In this document: positions 5,240 through 6,009 of the stretch, piece after piece
Layout: each line of letters starts with the position of its first letter
Numbering within the stretch: position 1 is the first letter of the stretch
Assembly: GCA_024697985.1 (NCBI GenBank)
Contig: JAILRX010000116.1
Location: 1 to 6,009, forward strand
Direction of reading: 5' to 3'
DNA: 6,009 nucleotides
Source: Treponemataceae bacterium
GTDB taxonomy: Bacteria > Spirochaetota > Spirochaetia > Treponematales > Treponemataceae
Notes under the pieces: generated by a model
What the model was told of the DNA's origin: nothing
The model's database searches: none
What the model saw: the letters and a program-made list of their open reading frames with translations, nothing else
Position numbers and translations under genes: made by a program

Positions 5240-6009
5240 ATGAGTAATGAAAAAGAAAATATAAATACAATTCAATTTGGAACCAAAGTTTTTAACAACT
5301 CCAAAATGAAAAAGTATTTTGCTGGCAATGTTTATTCTTCTCTCAAAAAGACAATCGAAGAAGGCAAGCCTTTAGACATCAATCTTGCAAACGAAATTGC
5401 TGAAGGGATGAAACAATGGGCTTTGGAAAACGGATGCACACACTATTGCCACTGGTTCCAGCCGATGACAGGAATCACCGCCGAAAAACACGACAGTTTC
5501 ATCACAAACAAAATCAGTGAAGACGGAAAAGTCCTGATGGACTTCCGAGGAAAAGAGCTTATCAAAGGTGAAGGTGATGGCTCTTCTTTCCCAAGCGGCG
5601 GCCTTCGCGCAACCTTCGAGGCCAGAGGATACACAGCCTGGGACCCGACATCCTACGCATTCATCAAAGACACGACCTTATATATTCCAACCGTTTTCTG
5701 TTCTTACGACGGAAGCTCATTAGACAAGAAAACTCCGCTCCTTAAATCGATGAAGGCCCTGGATATCCAGACCAAACGGCTTCTTAAACTTTTCGGAAAG
5801 GACGTAAAGAAGGTAACTTCTTCTGTCGGACCGGAACAGGAATATTTTTTAATTGATAAAGAACTTTTCAAGAAACGAAAGGACCTGATTTTCTGCAACC
5901 GAACGCTTTTTGGCGCAAAGGCACCTAAGGGTCAGGAACTTGAGGATCACTATTACGGACAAATAAAACCTCGCGTTGCTGAATTCATGAAAGACTTGGA
6001 CCAGGAACT
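5240..6009 (+). CDS. glnN: Glutamine synthetase class III, N-terminal part (runs off right edge)
   Basis: GlnN joins ammonia to glutamate using ATP to make glutamine, the entry point for nitrogen in the cytoplasm. The class III enzyme is a large dodecamer subunit of about 700 residues; 256 codons are seen here. Class III signatures are HYCHWFQPMTGITAEKHDSF (68-87), KGEGDGSSFPSGGLR (109-123), ARGYTAWDPTS (128-138), IPTVFCSY (149-156), GPEQEYFLID (197-206), whose Glu199 and Glu201 match the metal-binding glutamates of glutamine synthetases, and LFGAKAPKGQELEDHYYG (223-240). The start has AAGGA (5229-5233) six bases upstream. It stands alone in the visible part and is divergent from the nuclease gene. 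No frameshift is seen up to the edge. Confidence 0.96.
   Translation, partial: MSNEKENINTIQFGTKVFNNSKMKKYFAGNVYSSLKKTIEEGKPLDINLANEIAEGMKQWALENGCTHYCHWFQPMTGITAEKHDSFITNKISEDGKVLMDFRGKELIKGEGDGSSFPSGGLRATFEARGYTAWDPTSYAFIKDTTLYIPTVFCSYDGSSLDKKTPLLKSMKALDIQTKRLLKLFGKDVKKVTSSVGPEQEYFLIDKELFKKRKDLIFCNRTLFGAKAPKGQELEDHYYGQIKPRVAEFMKDLDQE

Noticed and set aside
5197..5247. A 16-codon upstream frame (ATG at 5197) overlapping the glnN start by 8 bases, like a leader peptide.
   Set aside because: It has no ribosome binding site, and with the -10 at 5187-5192 transcription would start at about its first codon. It carries no run of regulatory codons.

Overview
The window (6009 bp, moderate-to-low GC) looks like chromosomal DNA of a host-associated, anaerobic spirochaete, most probably Treponema. 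This is an inference from gene content: a class III glutamine synthetase, an Rpn/PD-(D/E)XK transposase-family nuclease of a type that is multicopy in such genomes, an iron-type alcohol dehydrogenase and a divergent MraY. The frequent use of CGA for arginine in purH is consistent with a non-enterobacterial host. No rRNA or other species marker is present, so the genus is not proven.

Layout. 1-870 (minus) is the first 290 codons of an iron-dependent alcohol dehydrogenase that runs off the left edge. A 123-bp divergent spacer (871-993) carries a 7-bp inverted repeat close to the dehydrogenase start and an extended -10 promoter for the gene on the other side. 994-2676 (plus) is purH, the bifunctional enzyme for the last two steps of IMP synthesis; it has an extra block of about 47 residues just before its catalytic Lys-His. 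2677-2957 holds no gene but is dense in structure: two successive units of about 105 bp, each with three hairpins, whose arms differ between units by paired (compensatory) changes, followed by a GC-rich hairpin. 2958-4034 (plus) is mraY, the membrane transferase that makes lipid I for peptidoglycan, standing outside any visible cell-wall gene cluster. 4035-4190 is a convergent spacer with an intrinsic terminator facing the minus strand. 4191-5057 (minus) is an intact Rpn-family nuclease gene. 5058-5239 is a divergent spacer with small palindromes and a -10 element. 5240 to the right edge (plus) is the N-terminal 256 codons of a class III glutamine synthetase (glnN).

The genes do not form one operon. 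They are mostly single units with their own start signals: nucleotide synthesis (purH), cell-wall synthesis (mraY), nitrogen assimilation (glnN) and alcohol/aldehyde redox chemistry, with a selfish or recombination-related nuclease gene between mraY and glnN. The part most worth a second look is the paired tripartite hairpin array between purH and mraY.
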